DNA from: Gammaproteobacteria bacterium
GTDB taxonomy: Bacteria; Pseudomonadota; Gammaproteobacteria; Steroidobacterales; Steroidobacteraceae
Length of the DNA stretch: 46,903 nucleotides
Direction: 5' to 3'
Assembly: GCA_027365225.1 (NCBI GenBank)
Contig: DAHXNV010000015.1
Coordinates: forward strand, 1 to 46,903
How positions within the stretch are numbered: the stretch's first letter is position 1; every line of letters begins with the position of its first letter. The translations under genes and the position numbers were made by a program. The notes below the pieces were generated by a model. It was not told the origin of the DNA, made no database searches, and saw only the letters and a program-made list of their open reading frames with translations. Below are positions 8,477 to 16,969 of this stretch, one piece after another.

Positions 8477-9973
8477 ATGAGCGCATCCCAGCCCATTTAT
8501 CTCGATTATGCGGCCAGCACCCCGGTGGATCCCGCCGTGGCCGACGCCATGGCATCCTGCCTGCGGGAGGAGGGCGGGCGCGGCAATCCTTCCTCGCAGC
8601 ACCTCTACGGCCGACGGGCGGCGCAGCGGATCGAGGCCGCGCGAGCTGAAGTCGCCGATCTGATCGGTGCGCACCCGCAGGAGATCGTGTTCACTTCCGG
8701 GGCCACGGAGTCGGACAACCTCGCCATACTCGGCGCGGCGCGCGCCGGTAGGGAACGCGGCCGCCACGTCGTCAGCTCCCGCATCGAGCACAAGGCGGGC
8801 CTCGATCCGTGCAAGCGCCTGGAGCAGGAGGGCTTCGCGGTCACACTGGTCTCGCCCGCGCGTACGGGTCGGATCGATCCGGACGCGGTCGCGGCGGCAT
8901 TACGCGCCGATACGACCGTGGTGTCGATCATGTGGGTCAACAACGAGACCGGCGTGATTCAGGACGTCGCGGCGATCGGTGCGCTATGCCGTGAGCGCGG
9001 GGTGTTGTTTCATACCGATGCCGCACAGGCAGTGGGCAAATTTGCGCTCGAGGTGCGCACCTTGCCGATCGATCTGATGTCCTTCACGGCCCACAAGCTC
9101 TATGGCCCCAAGGGCATCGGCGCGCTGTACGTGCGCGCCGGCGTACGCCCGTGGGTGCTGCCGCTGACATTCGGGGGCGGACAGGAGCACGGCATGCGCC
9201 CGGGCACCCTGCCGACGCATCAGATCGTCGGCTTCGGCGCCGCGTGTGTCCGTGCGCGCTGCGCCCTGCAGCGCGAGGGCGAGGCGCAGCGGATCATGAG
9301 CCTGCGCGAGCGACTCTGGGGGGAGTTGAGCACGCTCGAGGGGGTGCTGCTCAACGGCGAGGGGACCGCGCGGGTCCCGGGTATTCTCAATGTGTCCTTC
9401 GAGGGCGTGGAAGGCGAGAGTCTGCTGCACGGCCTGTCCGAGCTGGCGCTCTCGAGCGGCTCGGCGTGCAACTCGGCCTCGGCCGAGCCGTCGTATGTGT
9501 TACGCGCCCTCGGCCGGGATCGCGAGCTGGCGCAAAGCTCGCTGCGCCTGAGTCTCGGGCGCTTCACCCGCGAAGCCGAAATCGATGCCGCCGCGGCGGC
9601 CATCCGGCGCGAGGTTCGGCGGCTGCGGGCCCTGTCACCGGCTGCCGACATCCCCGTCGGCCGCGGGGAGTGTGGCGCGCAAGTCCTCGGCGAAGCGGGC
9701 GGGCCGGGTCGCGAGGTGTGGATCCGCTTCCGGCTGCAGGTGCGGGGAGGAATCGTGCACGACGCGTCATACCGGGTTTACGGCTGTCCGCACACCCTGG
9801 CCGCGGCGGCCTGGCTTGCGGGGCTCGTGCGGGGGCGAAGCCGCGACAGCCTCATTCCGGGAACGCCAAGCGAGTGGGCGCGTGTGCTGGAGGTCCCGGT
9901 GGAGAAGCTCGGACGTTTGCTCACGCTCGAGGATGCGCTACGCGAGTGCCAACGCCAGTGGCCAGCGGTGTAG
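8477..9973 (+). CDS. IscS-type cysteine desulfurase with a degenerate IscU-like C-terminal domain
   Basis: Residues 1 to about 390 are a group I (IscS-type) cysteine desulfurase, which takes sulfur from cysteine for iron-sulfur cluster and tRNA thiolation pathways. PLP lysine K207 sits in [12 protein letters not shown]. The mobile-loop cysteine C331 sits in [19 protein letters not shown], the IscS rather than SufS pattern. The protein is 498 residues, about 95-100 longer than IscS. The extra tail has the IscU/NifU pattern: a beta segment [18 protein letters not shown], then [19 protein letters not shown], which matches the IscU segment around its second cysteine (C437 here). In my alignment the positions of the first and third ligand cysteines and the conserved aspartate are replaced. 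It is therefore probably not a working cluster scaffold. IscA follows 32 bp downstream. Confidence 0.88.
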   Translation: MSASQPIYLDYAASTPVDPAVADAMASCLREEGGRGNPSSQHLYGRRAAQRIEAARAEVADLIGAHPQEIVFTSGATESDNLAILGAARAGRERGRHVVSSRIEHKAGLDPCKRLEQEGFAVTLVSPARTGRIDPDAVAAALRADTTVVSIMWVNNETGVIQDVAAIGALCRERGVLFHTDAAQAVGKFALEVRTLPIDLMSFTAHKLYGPKGIGALYVRAGVRPWVLPLTFGGGQEHGMRPGTLPTHQIVGFGAACVRARCALQREGEAQRIMSLRERLWGELSTLEGVLLNGEGTARVPGILNVSFEGVEGESLLHGLSELALSSGSACNSASAEPSYVLRALGRDRELAQSSLRLSLGRFTREAEIDAAAAAIRREVRRLRALSPAADIPVGRGECGAQVLGEAGGPGREVWIRFRLQVRGGIVHDASYRVYGCPHTLAAAAWLAGLVRGRSRDSLIPGTPSEWARVLEVPVEKLGRLLTLEDALRECQRQWPAV

Positions 9974-10005
9974 AATGTTGCTGTCCTCACAACGTTCCGA
10001 GTGAA

Positions 10006-10329
10006 ATGGCCATCTCCCTGACCGAGTCCGCCGCCCATCGCATCCAGAGCTTCCTCGCCGCGCGCGGGCACGGGGTCGGCTTGCGGCTCGGCGTGCGCAA
10101 GACCGGCTGCTCCGGTTTCGCTTACGTCGTCAATTACGCGGAAGCGCAGCAGCCTGGGGACGTGGTGTTCGAGGATCGGGGCGTGCAGGTGTACGTCGAT
10201 CCGGCAAGCCTGCCGCTGATCGATGGGACCGTCGTGGATTTCGTCAAGCAGGGCCTGAATGAGGCCTTTCGCTTCCGCAACCCCAACGTCAAGGGCGAGT
10301 GCGGCTGCGGCGAGAGCTTTTCGGTCTAG
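10006..10329 (+). CDS. iscA: A-type iron-sulfur carrier (IscA/ErpA family)
   Basis: A-type carriers bind and deliver [Fe-S] clusters or iron to target proteins. The 107-residue protein has the three cluster cysteines: [11 protein letters not shown] and the C-terminal [11 protein letters not shown]. Length and motif spacing equal E. coli IscA. IscA, ErpA and SufA cannot be fully separated by eye; the name rests on its place directly after the desulfurase. No hscB, hscA, fdx or iscX follows; the next gene is ndk. Confidence 0.92.
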   Translation: MAISLTESAAHRIQSFLAARGHGVGLRLGVRKTGCSGFAYVVNYAEAQQPGDVVFEDRGVQVYVDPASLPLIDGTVVDFVKQGLNEAFRFRNPNVKGECGCGESFSV

Positions 10330-10425
10330 GCCGGCGGGAGGGCGGCGCTCGCCACGGCGCGGGCCGCGACCCCGGCGGATGTCAAAAAGCCGTTTGCAAT
10401 CCGCTACTTCGGCGGATGCGGTAAA

Positions 10426-10455
10426 TTGCCTAGGCCCGGTGACAGCAGGTACACT
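10426..10455 (+). promoter_or_regulatory. Candidate promoter upstream of ndk
   Basis: TTGCCT (10426-10431) and TACACT (10450-10455) are spaced by 18 bp and each match the sigma-70 consensus at 4 of 6 positions. The predicted start would give an ndk leader of about 85 nt. The 219-bp gap after iscA suggests that ndk begins its own transcript. Confidence 0.3.
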
Positions 10456-10548
10456 GTCGGACTTGATGACTGCCCGGTGCGCCCTTTGCGGGCACGATGC
10501 GCCGGCCAACCGTATCCGTATCGCATTCCGTTCCCGAAAGGTCACCGC

Positions 10549-10977
10549 ATGGCGCTCGAGCGCACCCTGTCCATCGTCAAACCCGACGGCGTCGGCCGCA
10601 ATCTCATCGGCGAGGTCTATCGGCGCTTCGAGACCGCCGGCCTGGCCGTCATCGCCGCCCGCATGCTGAGGCTTTCCCAGCGCGAGGCCGAGGCGTTTTA
10701 CGCCGTGCACCGCGAGCGCCCGTTCTTCAACGACCTGGTGCTTTACATGACATCGGGTCCGGTGATGGTGCAGGTGCTCGAGGGGGAGCAGGCAATCGCG
10801 CGCAACCGCGAGATCATGGGTGCAACCGACCCGAAGAAGGCCGCGCCGGGCACCATTCGGGCGGATTTGGCCGAGAGCATCGAGCGCAACGTGGTGCACG
10901 GATCGGATGCGCCGCAGACCGCCGCGCGCGAGATCGGCTTTTTCTTCAGTGCCACGGAGCTGCACCCGCGCGGTTGA
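10549..10977 (+). CDS. ndk: Nucleoside diphosphate kinase
   Basis: Ndk transfers the terminal phosphate of ATP to other nucleoside diphosphates through a phosphohistidine. The 142-residue protein begins [18 protein letters not shown]. It has the active-site histidine H117 in [12 protein letters not shown], the same position as in E. coli. The frame is open further upstream, but the ATG at 10549 gives the standard N-terminus. It is followed 16 bp later by rlmN, the usual neighbour. Confidence 0.97.
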   Translation: MALERTLSIVKPDGVGRNLIGEVYRRFETAGLAVIAARMLRLSQREAEAFYAVHRERPFFNDLVLYMTSGPVMVQVLEGEQAIARNREIMGATDPKKAAPGTIRADLAESIERNVVHGSDAPQTAAREIGFFFSATELHPRG

Positions 10978-10993
10978 GGCCGCAGCAAGACCC

Positions 10994-12112
10994 ATGAGCG
11001 TCTCCGCCACGACCACGAATCTGCTGGGTCTGCCCCGGCCCGAGCTCGAGCGGTTCGTTGCGGGACTCGGCAGCAAGCCGTTTCGGGCCCGGCAGCTGAT
11101 GCACTGGGTGTACAAGCGGGCCGAGCCGTCTTTCGAGCTGATGACGGATCTCGCCAAGACCTTCCGCGCCGAGCTGCAGGAGCAGGCGTGCGTGCGCGCG
11201 CCGCAGATCATCACCGAGCACCGCTCGGCCGACGGTACGCGCAAATGGCTGCTGCGGGCCGACGGCAGCCAGGCGTTCGAGATGGTTTACATTCCGGAGC
11301 CCGACCGCGCGACGCTGTGCATCTCCTCGCAGGTCGGGTGCGCCCTCGATTGCGCCTTCTGCTCGACCGCGCAACAGGGCTTCAACCGGAATCTGACCAC
11401 TGCGGAGATCGTCGGCCAGGTGTGGCTCGCGAACCGCCTGCTGGCCGGCACCGTGGCCGATCTGGCGCGCGAGCGCGCGGTCACCAACGTCGTGCTGATG
11501 GGTATGGGTGAGCCGCTGGCGAACTTCCGCAACGTGGTGCCGGCGCTCGATATATTTCTCGACGATTGCGCCTTCGATCTGTCGCGGCGCCGGGTGACAC
11601 TGTCGACCTCGGGACTGGTGCCGCAGATCTACAAGCTTGCCGAGCACAGCAATGTGGCTTTGGCGGTGTCGCTGCATGCGCCCGACGATGCGCTGCGCAA
11701 CGAGCTGGTGCCCATCAACCGCGTCCATCCGATTGCCGAGCTGCTGGCGGCCTGCTGGCACTATATCGATGAGCGCAACGGCCGCAGCGTCACGTTCGAG
11801 TACGTGATGCTCGAAGGGGTGAACGATTCGCGCGCCCAGGCGCGGGCGCTGGCCAAGCTGCTCGCCGGCCGTCCGGCCAAGGTGAACCTGATTCCGTTCA
11901 ACCCGTTTCCCGGCACGCGCCTGCGGCGCTCGGGGCCCGAGGTGGTCCGTACGTTCCGCGACGAGCTGCTGCGGCACGGCGTACTGGCGACCGTGCGCCG
12001 CACGCGAGGCGATGATATCGACGCGGCCTGCGGGCAGCTGGCCGGACGCGTCATCGATCGCACGACCGTGCGCCTCGGCAGCCGCTCGGTCGGCATGGTG
12101 GTGCGGGCATGA
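10994..12112 (+). CDS. rlmN: Dual-specificity 23S rRNA/tRNA adenine-C2 methyltransferase RlmN
   Basis: RlmN is a radical-SAM enzyme that methylates C2 of A2503 in 23S rRNA and A37 in some tRNAs. The 372-residue product carries the cluster motif C116-x3-C120-x2-C123 (CALDCAFC). It also has the SAM-binding LMGMGEPLANF and the C-terminal DIDAACGQLAG, whose cysteine forms the covalent intermediate. Its stop codon overlaps the pilF start (ATGA), so the two genes are likely translationally coupled. Confidence 0.97.
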   Translation: MSVSATTTNLLGLPRPELERFVAGLGSKPFRARQLMHWVYKRAEPSFELMTDLAKTFRAELQEQACVRAPQIITEHRSADGTRKWLLRADGSQAFEMVYIPEPDRATLCISSQVGCALDCAFCSTAQQGFNRNLTTAEIVGQVWLANRLLAGTVADLARERAVTNVVLMGMGEPLANFRNVVPALDIFLDDCAFDLSRRRVTLSTSGLVPQIYKLAEHSNVALAVSLHAPDDALRNELVPINRVHPIAELLAACWHYIDERNGRSVTFEYVMLEGVNDSRAQARALAKLLAGRPAKVNLIPFNPFPGTRLRRSGPEVVRTFRDELLRHGVLATVRRTRGDDIDAACGQLAGRVIDRTTVRLGSRSVGMVVRA

Positions 12113-12870
12113 GATCCATCCTGCGGGCAATGTTGCTCGGGTTGCTGGGCGCGCTGGTCCTGTACGGCTGCACCAATCCGCAGGTGATCCGGCGGCGGCA
12201 TCGGGCGGCCGTATACAACACCGAGCTCGGCATCGCCTATCTGCAGCGCGGCGCGCTCGCCCTCGCCAAGGCGAGGCTGGATCAGGCGGAGCGGGAGAAT
12301 CCGGACAGTCCGAACGTGCAGAGCGCCCGCGCGCTGCTGTTCGAGCGGCTGCGCGAGCCGGCGCGCGCCGACCGCGCCTTCCGGCGGGCGCTCGATCTTG
12401 CGCCGCATGACCCGGACTATCAGAACGATTACGCCGTGTACCTGTGCAGCACCGGCCATTACGCGCGGGGCGTGAAGTACTTCCTGGAGGCTGCGCGCAA
12501 TCCGCTTTACCTGACCCCCGCCGACGCCTTCGACAATGCGGGAGTCTGTCTGCGCGCGGAACATCATGACGCCGCCGCGACCCGGATGTTCAAAGCGGCG
12601 CTCGCGATCAATCCGGGATTCTCGAGCGCGGTCTGGGAACTCGCCGATCTCGATTACAAGCACGGCCGGTTGCAGCAGGCGCACTCGGAGCTGGTTCGGT
12701 ATCTGTCCACCCACCATGAGACGGCGGATCTGCTGCTGCTGGCCGTGCGGGTCATGCTTGCGCAGGGCGATACGCTCGATGCGGTGCTGTACGGGCGCCG
12801 GCTGCAATTGGACTATCCGGACTCGGCGCAGGCGCATGCCTTGTCCAAGCTCGGACTGAAGTCGGGCTGA
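12109..12870 (+). CDS. pilF: Type IV pilus assembly lipoprotein PilF (PilW), TPR protein
   Basis: PilF is the outer-membrane lipoprotein that guides PilQ secretin assembly. The 253-residue protein has a lipoprotein signal ending in LYGC (cysteine about residue 21). TPR helices follow, with repeats such as AYLQRGALALAKARLDQAE and AFDNAGVCLRAEHHDAA. The rlmN-pilF-rodZ order is standard in gammaproteobacteria. The start overlaps rlmN by 4 bp and rodZ begins 5 bp after its stop. Confidence 0.93.
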   Translation: MRSILRAMLLGLLGALVLYGCTNPQVIRRRHRAAVYNTELGIAYLQRGALALAKARLDQAERENPDSPNVQSARALLFERLREPARADRAFRRALDLAPHDPDYQNDYAVYLCSTGHYARGVKYFLEAARNPLYLTPADAFDNAGVCLRAEHHDAAATRMFKAALAINPGFSSAVWELADLDYKHGRLQQAHSELVRYLSTHHETADLLLLAVRVMLAQGDTLDAVLYGRRLQLDYPDSAQAHALSKLGLKSG

Positions 12871-12875
12871 GCGCG

Positions 12876-13718
12876 ATGGCGGAGGAACTCGGCGGCGAGC
12901 CGCGCCGCGAGGCCGGCTGCGGGGTGGGCGCGCAGCTGCGCGCCGCGCGCGAACGCGCCGGATTGACGATCGGAGAGGCGGCGCGGAAATTGCTGGTGGG
13001 CGAGCAGGTGCTCGAGGCGCTCGAATCCGAGCGATTCGAGGCGCTCGGCGCGTCCATCTACGTCAAAAGCTACCTGCGCCGCTACGCGGACCTGCTGGAC
13101 GAGCCGGCGGCGCCGCTGTACGAGCGGCTCGCCTCGCGCCTCGTCATGCCGACGCCGGATCTGACGCGCGCGCCGCGCGCCGCGCGGCCCAAGGCCGGCT
13201 TCGCGGGTCGCATTCTGGGCGCGCTCGCCGTGCTGGTGGTGGTGGGGCTGGCCTGGTGGGGCTGGTCGCATCGGCGCCAGGCGGAGGCGGTTCCGGTGGG
13301 CTCCCGGCGGGTTTCGAGGCGGTTGCTGGCCGTGCCGGTGGCGCGCGCGGGGGCAGGATCGGCGCGTGCGGCCCCTGAGCCGGTGGCGCCCGCGCCGGCG
13401 GTGAGCCCGCGCGCCGCCGTTGCACCGGGCGCAGCTACCGCCCGGATTACGCTGCGCTTCCCCGCGGCCAGCTGGGTCGCGGTGATCGACGCTGCCGGCC
13501 GCTCGATCTATCGCGGCATGGTCGCCGCCGGAGCGAGGCGCTCGTTCGAGGGACGTGCGCCGCTGCACGTGGTGCTCGGCTATGCCAGCGGCGTCGCGGT
13601 GCGGATCGACGGCCGCCCCGCATCCATTGCTTCCTACGTGGGACGGGATCATGCCGTCTCCTTCGACATCACCGCCGGCGGACGGGTGCTGCCCGCGCCG
13701 CCGGGTGCTGGAGGTTGA
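12876..13718 (+). CDS. rodZ: Cytoskeletal cell-shape protein RodZ (HTH plus DUF4115)
   Basis: RodZ links the MreB cytoskeleton to the wall-elongation machinery. An N-terminal helix-turn-helix domain (about residues 18-90, GAQLRAARERAGLTIGEAAR and YVKSYLRRYADLL) is cytoplasmic. One membrane helix follows (about residues 108-130), then an Ala/Pro-rich linker and a periplasmic DUF4115 domain (ITLRFPAASWVAVIDAAGR). At 280 residues it is shorter than E. coli RodZ (337), mainly in the linker. The hisS TTG follows 1 bp after the stop; ispG, which usually lies between them, is absent. Confidence 0.9.
   Translation: MAEELGGEPRREAGCGVGAQLRAARERAGLTIGEAARKLLVGEQVLEALESERFEALGASIYVKSYLRRYADLLDEPAAPLYERLASRLVMPTPDLTRAPRAARPKAGFAGRILGALAVLVVVGLAWWGWSHRRQAEAVPVGSRRVSRRLLAVPVARAGAGSARAAPEPVAPAPAVSPRAAVAPGAATARITLRFPAASWVAVIDAAGRSIYRGMVAAGARRSFEGRAPLHVVLGYASGVAVRIDGRPASIASYVGRDHAVSFDITAGGRVLPAPPGAGG
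13710..13714 (+). promoter_or_regulatory. Shine-Dalgarno site for the TTG start of hisS
   Basis: GGAGG lies inside the last codons of rodZ, 5 bp before the TTG at 13720. It is the main reason for choosing that rare start, and it implies coupled translation. Confidence 0.7.
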
Positions 13719-13719
13719 G

Positions 13720-15009
13720 TTGACAGAGCAGATTCAGCCGGTTCGGGGCATGAACGACGTGTTGCCGGCGGAGATGGCCGCATGGCATGTCATCGAGACG
13801 GCCGCGCGCGAGCTGCTGAGCGGCTACGGATATCAGGAAATCCGTGTGCCGGTGGTCGAGCGGACGGAGTTGTTCAAGCGGGCGATCGGCGAGCACACCG
13901 ATGTGGTTGAGAAGGAGATGTATACCTTTGTCGATCAGGGCGGCGAGAGCCTGACGTTGCGCCCGGAGGGCACCGCGGGCGTGATGCGCGCAATCATCTC
14001 CAACGGCATGCTGCGCGGCCAGCGCCACAAGCTCTGGTGCGCCGGACCGATGTTCCGTCACGAGCGGCCGCAGCAGGGGCGCTACCGGCAATTTCACCAG
14101 ATCAGTGTCGAGGCAGTCGGCTACCTCGGTCCGGATGTCGATGTCGAGCTGATCGCGCTGTGCGCGCGTCTGTGGCGCCGATTGGGACTGCAGCGCGTGC
14201 GCCTGGAAATCAATTCCCTGGGTACGGCCGAGTCGCGGCGCGCGTACCGCGAGCGGCTGGTGGAGTACCTGCAGGCCCATCAGGATCAGCTCGATGCCGA
14301 CAGCCGGCGCCGGCTGCAGGGCAATCCGCTGCGCGTGCTCGACAGCAAGAACCCGCAGATGCGCGCGCTCATCGACGCTGCCCCGCTGCTGACCGAGCAC
14401 CTCGATCCGCAGTCGCAGGAGCACTTTCAAGGCGTTTGCGCCGCGCTCGAGGGGCTCGGCATTGCCTTCCGGGTCAATCCGCGCCTGGTGCGCGGGCTCG
14501 ATTACTACAGCCGCACGGTGTTCGAGTGGATCACCGATGCGCTCGGGGCCCAGGATGCCGTATGCTCCGGGGGCCGCTACGATGGGCTGATTGCCCAGCT
14601 CGGGGGTGAACCGACGCCGGGCATCGGATTCGCGATGGGCATCGAGCGGCTGGTGGCGCTGCTGAGGCAGGGCGCCCCGTGCGCCACCCCCTCGAGCGCG
14701 GATGTCTATATCGTTGTGAGCGGCCCGCATGCCTCGGGTTTCAGCCTCGGGCTGATCGAGCGGCTGCGTGATGAGCTGCCGGGCCGGCGTTTCGAGCTCA
14801 ACCTCGGCGGTGGCACTCTCAAGACCCAATTCCGCCGGGCTGACCGCAGCGGTGCGGCCCTGGCGGTGATCCTGGGAGACGATGAGCTGCAGAGGGGCGT
14901 GGCGGCCTTGAAACCTTTGCGCCGTGAAGCCGGTCAGAGCGAGAGTCCGCTGTCCGCCCTGGCTGCGGCAATCGAATCGGCCTTGGCTGTGGCTGCCGCA
15001 CAGACTTGA
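13720..15009 (+). CDS. hisS: Histidine-tRNA ligase
   Basis: HisS charges tRNA-His. The 429-residue product has the class II synthetase motifs and both histidine motifs: RPEGTAGVMRA, LVRGLDYYSRTVFEW and GGRYDGLI. A C-terminal anticodon-binding domain begins at about residue 330. The TTG at 13720 gives MTEQIQPVRGMNDVLP, the expected N-terminus, and GGAGG lies 5 bp upstream. yfgM follows after 15 bp. Confidence 0.96.
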   Translation: MTEQIQPVRGMNDVLPAEMAAWHVIETAARELLSGYGYQEIRVPVVERTELFKRAIGEHTDVVEKEMYTFVDQGGESLTLRPEGTAGVMRAIISNGMLRGQRHKLWCAGPMFRHERPQQGRYRQFHQISVEAVGYLGPDVDVELIALCARLWRRLGLQRVRLEINSLGTAESRRAYRERLVEYLQAHQDQLDADSRRRLQGNPLRVLDSKNPQMRALIDAAPLLTEHLDPQSQEHFQGVCAALEGLGIAFRVNPRLVRGLDYYSRTVFEWITDALGAQDAVCSGGRYDGLIAQLGGEPTPGIGFAMGIERLVALLRQGAPCATPSSADVYIVVSGPHASGFSLGLIERLRDELPGRRFELNLGGGTLKTQFRRADRSGAALAVILGDDELQRGVAALKPLRREAGQSESPLSALAAAIESALAVAAAQT

Positions 15010-15024
15010 ATTCGAGGAGGGGAC

Positions 15025-15726
15025 GTGGACGCTTATCTTGACGAACGTGAACGATGGGAGGCGCTCCTAGGCTGGCTGCGCACGAACGGACCGGCCATCC
15101 TGGCGGGCGTGGCGATCGCGGCCTTGGGCTATGCCGGCCTGCGCTGGTGGGACGGGCGCCTCAACGGGCGCGACATGGCCGCCAGCGTGCTGTACGAGCG
15201 CATGGAGAGCGCCTTCTCAAGGGGGGATCAGTTGGCTGCGTTCGCCGCCGCCGGGCACTTGGAGCGTGATTACGGCGCCACCCCCTATGCGGATCAGGCG
15301 CGGCTCGCCTCGGCGGCCGCGTTCGTGCAGACCGGGCACCTGAAGCGGGCCGCTGCCGAGCTCGCCGTGGTCATGAATCATGCGCACGATCCGATCCTGA
15401 GCCTGATCGCCCGGTTGCGTCTGGCGCGCGTGCAGATCGCGCTGCATCAGGCGCAGGAGGCGCTCGATACCCTGGACGCGGTGAATCCTGGCGCCTTCGC
15501 GCCGCGCTATGACGTAGTGCGCGGCGATGCATACAATGCCATGGGCAACAAGAGCGAGGCGCTCGGGCAATACCGCCTGGCGCGCGCCAGCAATTCCGGG
15601 GGGGAGATCGACTCGCAGCTGCTCGGACTCGAGATCTCCGAGCTCGCCGCCAACCAGCCCCGCGCGCACTCTGCCGCGCATCAGACCCGCCCGAGCCCGC
15701 CGGTCGCCCGGCCGGGCATCCACTAG
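15025..15726 (+). CDS. yfgM: YfgM-type membrane-anchored TPR protein
   Basis: YfgM is an ancillary SecYEG/periplasmic chaperone-network protein anchored in the inner membrane. The 233-residue product has a short cytoplasmic head, one membrane helix (about residues 24-42), then a TPR-like periplasmic domain with the AAGHLERDYGATPYADQARL segment typical of the family. The start is a GTG with AGGAGG at 15015-15020, 4 bp upstream. It sits between hisS and bamB, as in E. coli. Confidence 0.9.
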   Translation: MDAYLDERERWEALLGWLRTNGPAILAGVAIAALGYAGLRWWDGRLNGRDMAASVLYERMESAFSRGDQLAAFAAAGHLERDYGATPYADQARLASAAAFVQTGHLKRAAAELAVVMNHAHDPILSLIARLRLARVQIALHQAQEALDTLDAVNPGAFAPRYDVVRGDAYNAMGNKSEALGQYRLARASNSGGEIDSQLLGLEISELAANQPRAHSAAHQTRPSPPVARPGIH

Positions 15727-15750
15727 CCACCGGAACCGATACGCAGCGCG

Positions 15751-16947
15751 ATGAGACTCTTGCACACGAACATCAAGCGATCCATGCGGGTCTGCGCGGC
15801 GGCGCTTCTGGCTGTCAGCCTCCTTGCCGCCTGCTCGCACAAGCAGATCGATCAACCCGCCAAGCTTGCCCCCATCAAGTCGACCTTGCGGGTCCACACG
15901 ATCTGGACGGCCTCGGTCGGGGGCTTCCATCCCTTCGGCTTGTGGGAAGGCCAGACCGCCTACCTGTTGCTCGGCCTCGGGCTGACCGTGCAAGGCAACC
16001 GGCTGTTTGCCGCGGGCCACGACGGACTGGTCACGGCATTCAATGTGCACTCCGGTCGACGGCTCTGGAGCGTGGATGCGCACGCCCCGCTCGGCGGTGG
16101 ACCGGGCGTGCACGGCAGCTTGCTGGTGCTCGGAGCGACCGACGGTCAAGTGATCGCTTTCGATGCCGCCAATGGCAAGCGGCTCTGGGGGGTACGCCTG
16201 CCCGCGGCGGTGATTTCCGCCCCCGCCGTGTCGGCCCATTTGGTCGCCGTCCGCACGATCGACGGCATCCTGCATGCCCTGTCGGCCAAGAACGGAAAGG
16301 AGCTGTGGGAGACCCCGCAACCCATACCTTCGCTGACGTTGCGCGGCGCAGCGGTGCCGGTCATCAGCCACGGCTTGGTGGTCAGCGGCTTTCCCAACGG
16401 CAAGGTGCTCGCGGTGGATGCGGCGGACGGCTCGACCAGATGGCTGGCGACCGTCTCCAATCCCAACGGGCGCACCGCCATCGCCCGGCTCGCCGATCTC
16501 GACGGCCCGGTGGCCGTGGCCGGCAAGAATGTGTACGCCGTGGGCTATCACGGCACGGTCGACATGTTGTCGCTCAAGAATGGTCATCCCTGGTGGACAC
16601 ACAAGGCGTCGAGTTTCCGGGGTGTGACGCTCGGCCGGCATGCGGTGTACATCGCGACGGCGGACGGCGCGGTCGAGGCGCTGAACCGCAAGAACGGCTC
16701 TGTCATCTGGCGGCAGCCCGCGCTGCGCTACCGCGCGGTCACCCAGCCGGCGGTGAGTAAAGATGGCGTGATCGTGGCGGACTATCAGGGCTATGTCAGT
16801 TGGATGAACAAGCGGACGGGAGCGTTCGAGGCGCGGCGGGGGACCGGGGGCGTGCGGGTCTCGAATCCGCCGGTGGTGGTCGGCAACGAAGTGATCGTGA
16901 TCAACGACCTCGGCGAGATCACCGCATTTCGCGTCTCGCCCAAGTAG
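15751..16947 (+). CDS. bamB: Outer membrane assembly lipoprotein BamB
   Basis: BamB is the beta-propeller lipoprotein of the BAM complex that inserts outer-membrane proteins. A signal peptide ends in the lipobox LAAC. The rest is a PQQ-like propeller with repeated segments such as GRRLWSVDAHAPLGGGPGV and GKRLWGVRLPAAVISAPAV. Length is 398 residues against about 392 in E. coli. The ATG at 15784 is a rival start that would leave a tighter signal peptide. The hisS-yfgM-bamB-der order is conserved. Confidence 0.95.
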   Translation: MRLLHTNIKRSMRVCAAALLAVSLLAACSHKQIDQPAKLAPIKSTLRVHTIWTASVGGFHPFGLWEGQTAYLLLGLGLTVQGNRLFAAGHDGLVTAFNVHSGRRLWSVDAHAPLGGGPGVHGSLLVLGATDGQVIAFDAANGKRLWGVRLPAAVISAPAVSAHLVAVRTIDGILHALSAKNGKELWETPQPIPSLTLRGAAVPVISHGLVVSGFPNGKVLAVDAADGSTRWLATVSNPNGRTAIARLADLDGPVAVAGKNVYAVGYHGTVDMLSLKNGHPWWTHKASSFRGVTLGRHAVYIATADGAVEALNRKNGSVIWRQPALRYRAVTQPAVSKDGVIVADYQGYVSWMNKRTGAFEARRGTGGVRVSNPPVVVGNEVIVINDLGEITAFRVSPK

Positions 16948-16969
16948 CCGTGAACGGACGCGGCGCCTG

